Translations under genes and position numbers: made by a program | DNA from: Bacillus_BD sp050389805 | Lineage (GTDB): Bacteria; Bacillota; Bacilli; Bacillales; Cytobacillaceae | Assembly (NCBI RefSeq): GCF_050389805.1 | Contig: NZ_CP130945.1 | Coordinates: 2,728,001-2,792,000 of the forward strand | DNA length: 64,000 nucleotides | Direction: 5' to 3' | In this document: piece by piece, positions 41,340 through 50,130 of the stretch | How the letters are laid out: each line of letters opens with the position of its first letter | Numbering within the stretch: the stretch's first letter is position 1 | Notes under the pieces: model-generated | What the model was told of the DNA's origin: nothing | The model's database searches: none | What the model saw: the letters and a program-made list of their open reading frames with translations, nothing else

Positions 41340-42104
41340 TTAATTCAACTTTTTCAAGACCTTTTCAATCGGAATAGCGTAGCCAATAGGCTGATCTGTC
41401 GTTTGTTTGGCATATATGACACCGACAACGTTTCCAGCGGAATTGATAACTGGACTGCCACTATTCCCTTTATAAATAGGTGCAGCGAGCATAAGTACTG
41501 AATCAGGATGAGAACCATCTAAAATTTTGCCTTCTATAACAATTTGACTATGGAGCATAGGGTTGCCGATAACATAAACATGGTCCCCGGAATTCCATTT
41601 CACAGGTTTTATCAGTGAGAGAAAAGGTAAATCTTCTCCGTCCAGTTGTAGAATAGCCAAATCAATCTGCTCATCTGTAATAATGGGGGTTGCATGAAAA
41701 ATTCTACCATCTGGAAAAATAACCGTTATAGGATTCATTTTATCAATTACATGATAATTAGTGATAATGATTCCTGTTTCTGAAATATTAAACCCAGTTC
41801 CTTTAGAATTCATATCTTGAATCGTGACAACCGCTTTTTTATAAGTTTGAATATCTTCTTGCTGAGATAACTCTGTAGACCTTTGTAAAAAAGAAAGAGA
41901 GGAGAGGTTAAAAAGTTGTGGCCATAATTGTACCGCACTGATAAACATAGCAAGTGATACACAAACGGCAATTATTTTGGTGAAGAATGCTTTCCATTTT
42001 CTACTTTTTTCTTTTAACAATTGCTCCTTTTCAGTAGGGAAAAAATCCTCAAAAGCTGGTTCTTCAAATTTCTCATCATCCAAGTCCTTTTTAATTTGGT
42101 CCAT
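41340..42104 (-). CDS. Membrane-anchored trypsin-like serine protease (HtrA-like, no PDZ)
   Basis: A 254-residue protein. A charged cytosolic N-terminus (1-38) and one membrane helix (about 40-58) precede an S1C protease domain. ITNYHVID gives the His, IDLAIL the Asp and KGNSGSPVI the Ser. The domain ends without the PDZ module of HtrA/HtrB. It likely faces outward and acts in envelope quality control or signalling. GGGGAATTC precedes the ATG. It is a single gene. Confidence 0.78.
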   Translation of the reverse strand: MDQIKKDLDDEKFEEPAFEDFFPTEKEQLLKEKSRKWKAFFTKIIAVCVSLAMFISAVQLWPQLFNLSSLSFLQRSTELSQQEDIQTYKKAVVTIQDMNSKGTGFNISETGIIITNYHVIDKMNPITVIFPDGRIFHATPIITDEQIDLAILQLDGEDLPFLSLIKPVKWNSGDHVYVIGNPMLHSQIVIEGKILDGSHPDSVLMLAAPIYKGNSGSPVINSAGNVVGVIYAKQTTDQPIGYAIPIEKVLKKLN

Positions 42105-42349
42105 TTGAATTCCCCTTATTTTTACTGCACTATTTGTTATACTTTAATGTCTAATCAATTTTTATATTAGGTGAGATTACAGTGTAAAGTAAAGTATTAT
42201 GATTAATCCAAGATTTCTTGTATAATAAATTCAAAGGATTATAGGAATATCTATGTTGTCCATAGTTCACAAATAGGAAACAAAATTTATTTGACGTATA
42301 TCATCATATCCTATATTATATATAAAAGTTAGATTCTGAAACATTCGTG
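42105..42349. other. Upstream region of the first preQ1 element
   Basis: AT-rich 245-bp region that must hold divergent promoters for the protease gene and the queF transcript. No further structure was recognised. Confidence 0.35.
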
Positions 42350-42387
42350 AGAGGTTCATAGCTGATACCCTCTATAAAAAACTATGG
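42350..42387 (+). ncRNA. PreQ1-I riboswitch upstream of queF
   Basis: P1 is AGAGG (42350-42354) with CCTCT (42369-42373). The pseudoknot pairs CATAG (42357-42361) with CTATG (42382-42386) after the conserved ATAAAAAACTA tail. This is the class I preQ1 aptamer. A terminator follows 15 nt later. Confidence 0.92.
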
Positions 42388-42401
42388 ATACATGACAATA
42401 C

Positions 42402-42432
42402 GCCATGTCCATATTAGGACATGGCTTTTTGG
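42402..42432 (+). terminator. PreQ1 riboswitch terminator
   Basis: GCCATGTCC / GGACATGGC arms, loop ATATTA, then TTTTT. Confidence 0.88.
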
Positions 42433-42514
42433 TTTTATTCCTGTATGTTATTTATAGAAAAAGTGTGAACCTTTTTTGAAAAAGTGATCGAATCATTTTC
42501 AAGGAGGTTTTTTT

Positions 42515-43015
42515 ATGTCTGGTCGAAAACATGAGGAAGGTTTAAAAGATTTAACACTATTAGGTAATCAACATACAAAGTATGCATTTGAATATGCACC
42601 CGAAGTTTTAGAAGCAGTCGATAATCTTCATAAAGATCGTGATTATTTTGTGAAGTTTAATTGCCCCGAGTTTACGAGCTTATGCCCGTTGACTCATCAA
42701 CCGGATTTTGCAACGATGTATATTTCCTATATTCCAGATCAAAAAATCGTTGAGAGCAAGTCACTGAAACTTTATTTATTTAGTTTCCGAAATCATGGGG
42801 ATTTCCATGAAGACTGTGTCAATATTATCATGAATGACTTAATCAAATTATTAGATCCGAGATATATTGAAGTCTGGGGAAAATTTACTCCGCGTGGGGG
42901 AATATCGATTGATCCATGGTGCAATTATGGAAAGCCAGGTACAAAATATGAAGAAATGGCCAACCATCGTTTGATGAATCATGATTTGAATCCGGAAAAA
43001 GTCGATAATCGATAA
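42515..43015 (+). CDS. queF: PreQ0 reductase (NADPH-dependent 7-cyano-7-deazaguanine reductase)
   Basis: A 166-residue unimodular QueF that reduces preQ0 to preQ1 for queuosine tRNA modification. FNCPEFTSLCPLT carries the catalytic Cys, and ESKSLKLYLFSFRNHGDFHEDC is the T-fold QueF motif. AAGGAGG precedes the ATG. It is preceded by a preQ1 riboswitch, giving product feedback. Neighbouring queC is broken, so its substrate preQ0 may have to be imported. Confidence 0.94.
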   Translation: MSGRKHEEGLKDLTLLGNQHTKYAFEYAPEVLEAVDNLHKDRDYFVKFNCPEFTSLCPLTHQPDFATMYISYIPDQKIVESKSLKLYLFSFRNHGDFHEDCVNIIMNDLIKLLDPRYIEVWGKFTPRGGISIDPWCNYGKPGTKYEEMANHRLMNHDLNPEKVDNR

Positions 43016-43036
43016 GAGTATTTTGTGAATACGAAA

Positions 43037-43069
43037 AGAGGTTTTAGCGACCCTCTATAAAAAACTAAG
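43037..43069 (+). ncRNA. Second PreQ1-I riboswitch
   Basis: P1 AGAGG (43037-43041) pairs with CCTCT (43052-43056). TTAG (43044-43047) pairs with CTAA (43065-43068) in the ATAAAAAACTAAG tail. All core positions look intact although the next gene (queC) is destroyed. Confidence 0.9.
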
Positions 43070-43103
43070 AAAAAACAGCATCTTTCTTAGATGCTGTTTT
43101 TTG
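43070..43103 (+). terminator. Terminator of the second preQ1 riboswitch
   Basis: AACAGCATCT / AGATGCTGTT arms with a 5-nt loop, A6 before and T6 after. Confidence 0.9.
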
Positions 43104-43125
43104 TATAAGGGAGTGTGTTGTATTC

Positions 43126-43504
43126 GTGAAAGGGGAAAAAGCCATCGTTGTATTCATTGGCGGGCGGGACGGGTATAAGCAAAGCACATTGTAAACGGTG
43201 TGAGTGAAACAGATTTTAGTGGTTATCCTGATTGCCTGGATATTTTTATGAAATCATAAATGTTACTTTAAATTTATCAATGGATGACTCCTTTGTTCTT
43301 CATACCCCCTTAATGTGGTTAACTAAAGCACAAACTTGGGAGCTTACGGATGAGCTTGGAGGATTAGACTTTATTCGCGAAAGAACGCTAACCTGTTATA
43401 ACGGAATTATAGCAGATGGCTATGGGGAATATCCGGCATGCCAATTGCAGAAAAGAGGACTTTATGAGTATTTAAGTTTAAAGAACGATAGCCGTTCTCT
43501 TTGA
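43126..43504 (+). pseudogene. queC: Decayed queC (7-cyano-7-deazaguanine synthase)
   Basis: Pieces of QueC are present in order. GTG 43126 begins MKGEKAIVVFIGGRDG, where the ATP loop SGGQDS is ruined. About 100 internal codons are missing. A frame-shifted piece (about 43183-43254) reads KHIVNGVSETDFSGYPDC...FMKS. A one-base deletion near 43255 shifts into a third frame reading NVTLNLSMDDSFVLHTPL to 43504. Both zinc Cys of CGECPAC have become Tyr (YGEYPAC). Inactivation is certain; only the riboswitch upstream remains intact. Confidence 0.92.
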
Positions 43505-43553
43505 ATTAAGCTCCCTTGAAAAAACAATCTACTAAATTTGAGGAGGAACTGTA

Positions 43554-44093
43554 TTGAGAATATTATTTTATTTACTATCTATAGTTATTGCAAATGTGGT
43601 TACAGCAAGGTTTGCTCCAATGCACTTTGGCATATTCATTATTCCAATGGGTACTATTTTTGTTGGAGCAACATTCATCTTTCGAGATATGGTTCAAAAT
43701 AAATATGGCAGAAGCAAGACCTATTTATTTATTTTTACAGCATTAATTTTATCTGCACTCGCGTCTTATTTACTCGGAGATACGTTAATGATTGTTGCTG
43801 CTTCTGCAGTTTCCTTTTTAATTGCTGAAACGGCAGATACAGAAATCTACTCACGTTTAAAACTACCAATAGCATGGCGAGTTTTCTATAGCGGTATTGT
43901 TGGGGGCTTTCTTGACTCAGCTGTGTTCGTAATCATTGGCTTAAGTCCACTTGGAGCTGGTTTCATGCCATGGGAAGCTGTTCCTGCTGCAATTGTTGGG
44001 CAAGTATTAGTAAAAACCCTCTTGCAAATGATCGGGGCCTTAATGATTAGTCAAGTGAAAATCATAAATGAAACTCAATCGATTATTAAATAG
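43554..44093 (+). CDS. VUT-family membrane transporter, probable queuosine precursor transporter
   Basis: A 179-residue protein with about five membrane helices. VTARFAPMHFGIF, FIFRDMVQNKYGRSKTY and ETADTEIYSRL match the VUT/YhhQ (queuosine precursor transporter) family. The TTG start follows GAGGAGG. It lies 50 bp beyond the queC remnant, downstream of the second preQ1 riboswitch with no terminator between, so it probably belongs to that riboswitch-controlled transcript. Substrate (preQ0 or preQ1) is inferred from this context. Confidence 0.72.
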   Translation: MRILFYLLSIVIANVVTARFAPMHFGIFIIPMGTIFVGATFIFRDMVQNKYGRSKTYLFIFTALILSALASYLLGDTLMIVAASAVSFLIAETADTEIYSRLKLPIAWRVFYSGIVGGFLDSAVFVIIGLSPLGAGFMPWEAVPAAIVGQVLVKTLLQMIGALMISQVKIINETQSIIK

Positions 44094-44195
44094 GACCGCT
44101 GAAATGTTCGAAATAAGTTGTTGTAAAGCAAATAATGTGTAAAAAATAGCCTTATTTCGTATAATAGGGAAGAATAATGTTAGGAGGCTATATTG

Positions 44196-44894
44196 ATGCA
44201 TATTGAAATGTGGACTGACTTTGCTTGACCATTTTGCTATATTGGCAAAAGGCGTCTGGAGGACGCTATTAAACAAATAGATCATCAAATTGAAGTAACC
44301 TATCGATGCTTTGAATTGGACCCAACGATGGGGAAAGATGTAAAAGAGAGTATGTACGAGACTCTAGCAAAGAAATATGGTATGAGTGTTGCTCAAGCAA
44401 AAGCCAATACAGATAATGTTGCGAAAATGGCAAAAGAAGTTGGATTGGATTATCATATGGATACGTTAATTCAAACAAATACTTTTGATGCTCATCGTTT
44501 AACCATGTATGCTAAAACAAAAGGGTTAATGAAAGAAATGACTGAGCGTATTTTACATGCTTATTTTACGGAATCCAAACATATAGGAGACTATGACACA
44601 CTAACCGAACTAGCAGTTGAAGTGGGGCTAGACCGTGAAGGGGTTCAGAATATGCTTGCTAGTGATGAAATGGCCGATGCCGTGCGTAACGACCAACAAA
44701 CCGCGCGTCAGTACGGGATTTCTAGTGTGCCTTTCTTCCTGATTAATAAAAAGTATGCCATAACTGGTGCTCAACCGACCGAGGCATTTGTTCAAGCCTT
44801 ACAAAAAGTCATTGCAGAAGATAAATTGGTTGTTCTAAACAACGAAGACGGACTTAACTGCGATAAAGATGGCTGTGAAATACCGGAAAAATAA
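44196..44894 (+). CDS. FrnE-like DsbA-family oxidoreductase with in-frame TGA at the active-site Cys
   Basis: A 232-codon frame interrupted by one TGA (44226-44228). It reads MHIEMWTDFA-TGA-PFCYIGKRRLEDAI, where homologues have CPFC. The rest is a complete DsbA/FrnE thioredoxin fold: SSVPFFLINKKYAITGAQPTE near residue 185 has the cis-Pro, and NCDKDGCE near the C-terminus is the CX4C motif known in Deinococcus FrnE. AGGAGG lies 8 nt before ATG 44196. No other stop or shift is seen. Either Sec is inserted at codon 11 or the gene has a single nonsense mutation; the frame downstream could restart internally near 44316. Confidence 0.75.
44252..44266 (+). promoter_or_regulatory. SECIS-like hairpin downstream of the TGA
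   Basis: GCGTC (44252-44256) and GACGC (44262-44266) enclose a 5-nt loop TGGAG. The stem starts 24 nt after the TGA and can extend by a G-T pair and an A/T pair beyond a mismatch. Bacterial SECIS elements have a short stem at about this distance and a small loop with an early G. Confidence 0.45.
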
Positions 44895-44896
44895 TT

Positions 44897-44929
44897 AAAG
44901 GCACCTTCCAAAAAGTGGAAGGTGCCTTT
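44897..44929. terminator. Bidirectional terminator of dispersed-repeat type
   Basis: AAAGGCACCTTCCA / TGGAAGGTGCCTTT with a 5-nt loop, between convergent frnE-like and pabB genes. The core GGCACCTTCCA belongs to the palindromic repeat family. Confidence 0.85.
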
Positions 44930-44935
44930 CGTATT

Positions 44936-46687
44936 TTAAATTTGTTTTACTTCTACCCATTTCCGGACACTATTGATGAACCATATTTTACTACTTTTCT
45001 TTAAATCTTCAATGGTTAATATCTTTTCATGAACTTTACCTTCTTGCAATAGTTTTTCACGATATGTACCAGCCAATAATCCACAGGCGATAGGAGGTGT
45101 CCAATACTCACCATCTATTTCCAAGACGACATTGCCATTTGTAAATTCAGTCAACTCATGATTTTGATTCCAAAGCAACACATCAAAAACATGAGGATAT
45201 TTCTTTTGAAAATAAGAATAGGCTGATCTATTCGTGGTTTTATGATATAAAAATGGATTTTCTTTATCTATAGGCTCGTCTGATAATTTGAATTGTAAAG
45301 GCGATTTGGGCGGTTGAATCGGTTGACCTTCTATCACTTTTTCACCATTTTTGTTAATCAATAACCGAAGTTTAAATTCTCCTAAATTATTTTGACGGGC
45401 AAAATGCAGCAAACCTGCGTTTATTTCTTCTAAATTGATTTTAAATTGAAAGTACTTCGCCGTATTTTTAAGACGGTTAAGATGTTCATCAAGTAAGAAA
45501 TAGTGCCCATCTTTTAATAAAAGACTTTCTAACAATTGGAAATCAGGCTGCTTCCTTTTAAGCAAGCTTGCTTTTGTAAGGATTTCCTCATATTCCCCTT
45601 CGGTAGTAGAATCCCAGGTAATTCCTCCGCCAACCCCATAGGTTGCAGTGCCTGATTTTTGATCAATAATAACAGTTCGGATCGGGACATTAAAAATGGC
45701 TTCATGATTTGGTGTTATATAGCCAATGGTCCCACAATATACTTCACGAGGTGTATTTTCTAAGTTCGCAATGATATCCATTGTGCTAATCTTTGGTGCC
45801 CCTGTAATAGATCCACATGGAAAAAGAGCTTTGAAAATATCGAACAAGGAGCTGTTGACTGCTATTTTTGCTGTAATCGTTGAAGTCATTTGATGAACAG
45901 TTGGGTAATGCTCAATTTCAAATAGCTTTGGAACTTGAACGGTACCTGGTTTAGCAATCATTCCCAAGTCATTTCGCAACAAATCTACAATCATAACATT
46001 TTCAGCACGATTTTTTTCAGAATGGTAAAGCCAATTTGCATTTGTTTCGTCTTCAGTAAACGATTTACCTCTTTTTATTGTTCCTTTCATCGGACGAGTT
46101 TTTATCGTATCTTCCTTTAAATGAAAAAATAATTCCGGTGAAGCAGATAGAATCTGAAAATCTCCTGTATTGATATAGGCACTATAATTAGCGGTTTGTG
46201 CTTTTTTTAGATCCTCAAAAAAAGCAAGACCATCACCTTGGAATTTGGAGTTGAGACGTATAGTATAGTTTGTTTGGTAAGTATCCCCACTTTCAATATA
46301 TTGCTTAATGGAATTAATAGCAGATTCATACTCATTCATGTCAATAGATGGTTTCCAATCAGAAATCTGATAGCTGCCTGAACCATTTAAAGTTACTGGT
46401 TGTGGTTCTGAAAAGATACCAAACCACAGTAGGGGCATAGACTGTCCATCTCGCACCTTATAAGATGAATCAAACGCAGGTGCGCTTTCATAAGATAGAA
46501 AACCAGCAGCATAATAACCATCATCTATGGCATTTTGAATTTGTTGAAAACATGGTAATACCTCTTCGATCGTGTTAGCGATCACCAATTGAATAGGGTT
46601 ATAAAATGTTAAAGGTTTGATCTTTCCAGTAGCTGTAGCAAACTCGAAAGATAAGAGGGGCTCTATTTGGTTACGGTTTGTTTTCAT
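44936..46687 (-). CDS. Fused aminodeoxychorismate synthase component I / 4-amino-4-deoxychorismate lyase
   Basis: A 583-residue two-domain protein. Residues 1-370 are a chorismate-binding PabB domain (MKGTIKRG, FPCGSITGAPKISTMDII, GTIGYITPN). Residues 385-583 are a class IV aminotransferase-fold PabC domain (LDEHLNRLKNTAKYF, YHKTTNRSAY with the PLP Lys, ELTEFTNGNVV). It turns chorismate into 4-aminobenzoate with the PabA subunit encoded just upstream, 16 bp away. It feeds folate synthesis, in line with the one-carbon genes in this region. Confidence 0.88.
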   Translation of the reverse strand: MKTNRNQIEPLLSFEFATATGKIKPLTFYNPIQLVIANTIEEVLPCFQQIQNAIDDGYYAAGFLSYESAPAFDSSYKVRDGQSMPLLWFGIFSEPQPVTLNGSGSYQISDWKPSIDMNEYESAINSIKQYIESGDTYQTNYTIRLNSKFQGDGLAFFEDLKKAQTANYSAYINTGDFQILSASPELFFHLKEDTIKTRPMKGTIKRGKSFTEDETNANWLYHSEKNRAENVMIVDLLRNDLGMIAKPGTVQVPKLFEIEHYPTVHQMTSTITAKIAVNSSLFDIFKALFPCGSITGAPKISTMDIIANLENTPREVYCGTIGYITPNHEAIFNVPIRTVIIDQKSGTATYGVGGGITWDSTTEGEYEEILTKASLLKRKQPDFQLLESLLLKDGHYFLLDEHLNRLKNTAKYFQFKINLEEINAGLLHFARQNNLGEFKLRLLINKNGEKVIEGQPIQPPKSPLQFKLSDEPIDKENPFLYHKTTNRSAYSYFQKKYPHVFDVLLWNQNHELTEFTNGNVVLEIDGEYWTPPIACGLLAGTYREKLLQEGKVHEKILTIEDLKKSSKIWFINSVRKWVEVKQI

Positions 46688-46703
46688 TTTTGCTCCTTTT
46701 CGA

Positions 46704-47267
46704 TTATTTTTTGAAAAAGTTTTCGATCAATTGTAGACCATGTTCAGTCAAAATTGCTTCAGGATGGAATTGAACGCCTTCTACACGAAACGTTTTATGG
46801 CGTATAGCCATGATTTGACCGTCTTCACTTTTTGCACTAATTTCTAAACAGTTAGGGAGGGTAGATTCATCCACGACCAATGAATGATATCTTGTCGCCT
46901 GAATGGGAGAAGGAATACAGTCGAAAATATGACTTTCATCGTGGTATAAAAGGGAAATTTTTCCATGCATGGGTTTATGAGCTTTTCTGACGATCCCGCC
47001 GAAAGCCTGTGCGATAATTTGATGACCTAAGCAAACGCCTAAGATTGGGATATATTCATGGAATTTTTTTACAATATCTAGGCAGAGTCCAGCTGAATTA
47101 GGATTTCCGGGTCCTGGAGATATAAGAATATGATCTGGTTTTAAGGCTTCGATGTCTTTTAATGACACTTCGTTATTTCGAAGAACGACGACATCTTCAC
47201 CTATTTTTTTAATATATTGAACTAAGTTGAATGTAAATGAGTCATAATTATCGATTACTAAAATCAC
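46704..47267 (-). CDS. pabA: Glutamine amidotransferase subunit PabA/TrpG
   Basis: A 187-residue class I glutamine amidotransferase. LVIDNYDSFTFNLVQY opens the domain, GVCLGHQIIAQAFGG has the nucleophilic Cys, and GVQFHPEAILTEHG the His-Glu pair. It supplies ammonia to the PabB domain. The family normally begins right before LVIDNYDSF, so GTG 47267 is preferred; the frame extends to 47303. No trp genes are near, so the folate role is favoured. Confidence 0.87.
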   Translation of the reverse strand: MILVIDNYDSFTFNLVQYIKKIGEDVVVLRNNEVSLKDIEALKPDHILISPGPGNPNSAGLCLDIVKKFHEYIPILGVCLGHQIIAQAFGGIVRKAHKPMHGKISLLYHDESHIFDCIPSPIQATRYHSLVVDESTLPNCLEISAKSEDGQIMAIRHKTFRVEGVQFHPEAILTEHGLQLIENFFKK

Positions 47268-47365
47268 TTTACTTCTTACTCCATTTCTTTTAGACTGTTG
47301 CACAGAACTTATTATAGACTAGAGTTACGAATGAATTCCACTAGCATAAAAAAATGCGTAATACA

Positions 47366-47415
47366 TAAAGGTGACAGGCACCATCCATAAAATGGAAGTA
47401 CCTGTCACTTTTTTT
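47366..47415. repeat. Dispersed palindromic repeat, terminator between pabA and purine permease genes
   Basis: GGTGACAGGCACC...GTACCTGTCACC-type arms with inner ATCCAT/ATGGA and T7. It lies just after the permease stop (minus strand) and before the pabA start. Confidence 0.75.
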
Positions 47416-47418
47416 AGG

Positions 47419-48714
47419 TTAGGCAATAAAGATAAAATATAAAATAAACAATACGCAGAGTACATACATGATCGGATGAATTTCTTTAAAACGTTTCTGA
47501 GCTATAAGTGTTAATGGATAAAGAATAAATCCGAAAGCTAATCCAAAAGCGACGCTGGATGTAAGAGGCATCATAATAATGGTTAAAAAGGCTGGAATGA
47601 CGATTTCAATTTTACTCCAGTCAATATTTCGAATATCCATTGCCATTAACGCCCCAACAATGATTAGGGCAGGAGCTGTAACCTCTGTTGTGATAACAGA
47701 AAGAATAGGAGAAAAGAATAAAGCAATTCCAAAACAAATCGCAACGACAATGGAAGTAAAACCTGTTCGACCCCCAACAGCAATTCCAGAAGAAGATTCT
47801 ACACTTGTCGCTGGAGTTGAAGTCCCTAAAATAGCCCCAATAGCACCAGCTGAAGAATCGGCAAGTAAGGCTTTTCCTATCTTAGGGATTTCGTTGTTTT
47901 TCATAATCCCAGCTTGACTTGTTAAGGCAATAAGTGCACCCGCTGTATCAAAAAAGGCAACGAATAAGAAGGTGAAAATCACGGCCAACACTTCAGGGCT
48001 AAAAATTTGATCTAAGTTCATGAACACTACACCAAAAGTTGGTTCTAAGCTAGGAATAGATCCTATAATGGAAGAAGGAATATGAATAAATCCAATAATC
48101 ATCCCAATGATGGTTGTAATGACCATTCCATAAAAGATAGCACCGTTAATCCCTCGTACTAACATAGCAATTGTAAATATTAACCCAATAATAGCTAAGG
48201 CTGTTCCAGTAGAAGTCAAATCTCCGATTGTCACAAAAGTATCTGGATTGCCAACAATGATACCAGCATTTTTAAACCCAATAAACGCAATGAAAAATCC
48301 AATTCCAGCAGCGATAGCGTGCTTTAAATCCTTAGGAATGGCATTAATGATTTTTTCCCTGATTTTCATTAAGCTTAAAATCATAAAAATAATCCCAGCA
48401 ATAAAAACTCCTGTTAACGCTACTTCCCAACGAATCCCCATTCCAATACAAACAGAAAAAGTAAAAAATGAATTTAATCCCATACTAGGAGCAATGGCTA
48501 TCGGATAATTTGCAAGTAGTCCAATAAGGATTGAACCAATGATTGCAGTCAAAGCTGTAGCCGTAAATACGGCTCCTTGATCCATCCCTGATTGGCCTAA
48601 AATAAGGGGATTTACAACTAAAATATAGGCGATCGATAGAAAAGTGGTGATTCCTGCTAATATCTCTTTTTTATAGGAGGTTCCCCGTTCTGTAAAATGA
48701 AAAAAATTCTTCAT
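47419..48714 (-). CDS. NCS2-family guanine/hypoxanthine permease
   Basis: A 431-residue membrane protein with about 12-14 helices of the AzgA/PbuG type. ERGTSYKKEILAGITTFLSIAYILVVNPLILG, SMGLNSFFTF and STPATSVESSSGIAVGGRTG are characteristic. It imports hypoxanthine, guanine or adenine with protons. The leader (48715-48960) has a hairpin but no recognisable purine riboswitch. Confidence 0.85.
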   Translation of the reverse strand: MKNFFHFTERGTSYKKEILAGITTFLSIAYILVVNPLILGQSGMDQGAVFTATALTAIIGSILIGLLANYPIAIAPSMGLNSFFTFSVCIGMGIRWEVALTGVFIAGIIFMILSLMKIREKIINAIPKDLKHAIAAGIGFFIAFIGFKNAGIIVGNPDTFVTIGDLTSTGTALAIIGLIFTIAMLVRGINGAIFYGMVITTIIGMIIGFIHIPSSIIGSIPSLEPTFGVVFMNLDQIFSPEVLAVIFTFLFVAFFDTAGALIALTSQAGIMKNNEIPKIGKALLADSSAGAIGAILGTSTPATSVESSSGIAVGGRTGFTSIVVAICFGIALFFSPILSVITTEVTAPALIIVGALMAMDIRNIDWSKIEIVIPAFLTIIMMPLTSSVAFGLAFGFILYPLTLIAQKRFKEIHPIMYVLCVLFILYFIFIA

Positions 48715-48753
48715 GGTGTTTGACTCTCCATTCTGTAAATATAGTGAAAACTA

Positions 48754-48781
48754 CATCAGTGACTTCACACTTTCACTGATG
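48754..48781 (-). other. Leader hairpin upstream of the purine permease gene
   Basis: CATCAGTGA / TCACTGATG perfect 9-bp arms, about 40 bp before the start. T-rich sequence lies on the plus-strand side, so its role as a terminator for the permease leader is unclear. Confidence 0.5.
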
Positions 48782-49205
48782 GTTTTGTTCTTTTCGGGTT
48801 TTACGAGCAGTTGAACTCCTCATTAATTTCTTTAGAATCTTGGGGTGGGAGTCTTACTGTCCGTTAAAACGGGATCAATAATATACGGAATCAGTCCTGT
48901 TAATAAGTTTCCACATTTCCACTGCTTTATGATTTTGCTTTCAGACATAAAAAAAACCTTGGCTACAAGCATGCCAAAGTTTTATCTGCAAATGGAATGA
49001 AAATAGAACGACTATTTTTCAAAACTTGTAGACAAGCTATTAACGGTAGCTGGTAGAAACGTTCAAGCCGTATTCTTGAACTTATACAAGGAATATAAAA
49101 CAAAACAATAGAAAAATAATAGCAAGTCAAAGTGATGTCGTCAACAAAAACTTCCAATCATTCATGATGTTAATAAATTCATGTAATTCAATAAATGGTT
49201 TTCCT
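48782..49205. other. Intergenic region, 424 bp
   Basis: It lies between the permease and EamA genes. A CCGTTTTAACGG palindrome (minus strand, near 48862) and an A8 tract near 48950 are visible. I could not fit a purine riboswitch. No coding frame is supported. Confidence 0.35.
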
Positions 49206-50102
49206 TTAACTTACGTTTTTCTTCAATTTCATACGTTCTGGTTTTTTTATGATTGGAAAAGCAATCCCGATAAGTATGACAAAAACGCCAAGCCATTGGT
49301 AGTATGTAACAGACTCTTTAAGAACAAGGGTCGACATCAAGACAGCAGTCGGTAATTCTGAGGCACTTAAAATATTTCCTAGAGAACTTCCAACTTTGGG
49401 CATTCCAACATTAAATAATAATGGAGGAAGTAGGGATCCAAAAAAGGCAAAATAAATAGCGTATGGAAATAATCCCTCTAAAAGAGAACCATTTACAAAA
49501 AAAGTAGGTGGTAAGAATATAGAGATAAACAAGAATGCTCCCGTACACATGATAGCACTTTTTTTGATCGGGTGTACGGGAATCGTTGCCTTACCACTTA
49601 CATAGATAAAAGTTGCAAACGACAGTCCGGATAAAAGTCCCCAACCAATCCCCACCCACGATAGGCTGATGGAACTCGCTAATAAATTAGAAGCCAACAC
49701 CGACCCAAATAAAATAATGATGGTTGCAATGATATTCAATTTAGTCGGTTTTTTTCTTTCACAAATATATTGGATAACAATCCCAATCCAAGTAAACTGT
49801 AATAATAGAATAATAGCTAAAGAAGCATGAATGGTTTCAAGTGAATGGTTATAAAAAATCCCCGTAGCCCCCATAGGGATTCCACTAACGAGTAAAATCA
49901 ACCATTGTTTAAAGGTCAGTGCACTTTTTTTGCGGATCATGACGGTCGCTATCCACAACATAAGGGCACCAAAGAAATACTGAGAACCTGTTACATCATT
50001 GATGCTAAATCCAAGGCTGTAAGCAATTTTTATAAAGGTTGAAACAACCCCATACGAACAGCCTCCTAAAAAGACAAGGAGTGCGTATCTCCAAATCCCC
50101 AC
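49206..50102 (-). CDS. EamA-family (DMT) transporter
   Basis: A 298-residue protein with ten membrane helices arranged as two EamA repeats (about 5-130 and 145-290). The second repeat includes GMPKVGSSLGNILSASELPTAVLMS and the ending ITYYQWLGVFVILIGI-like segment. DMT proteins export metabolites or drugs; substrate is unknown. GTG 50102 is selected by AAAGGAGG 7-8 nt upstream; the ORF extends to 50135 without support. Confidence 0.78.
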   Translation of the reverse strand: MGIWRYALLVFLGGCSYGVVSTFIKIAYSLGFSINDVTGSQYFFGALMLWIATVMIRKKSALTFKQWLILLVSGIPMGATGIFYNHSLETIHASLAIILLLQFTWIGIVIQYICERKKPTKLNIIATIIILFGSVLASNLLASSISLSWVGIGWGLLSGLSFATFIYVSGKATIPVHPIKKSAIMCTGAFLFISIFLPPTFFVNGSLLEGLFPYAIYFAFFGSLLPPLLFNVGMPKVGSSLGNILSASELPTAVLMSTLVLKESVTYYQWLGVFVILIGIAFPIIKKPERMKLKKNVS

Positions 50103-50130
50103 AAGAATACCTCCTTTAATACGAACTAAA

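Noticed and set aside
44316..44894. FrnE-like gene starting at the internal ATG 44316
   Set aside because: There is no ribosome site there, and the thioredoxin-fold N-terminus with PFCYIGKRRLE is clearly encoded upstream in the same frame, so the real gene starts at 44196.
48715..48960. Purine riboswitch before the NCS2 permease
   Set aside because: I tried to fit the conserved three-way junction (TATA...CTACC...GTAAA...GACTA pattern) on the minus strand and could not.
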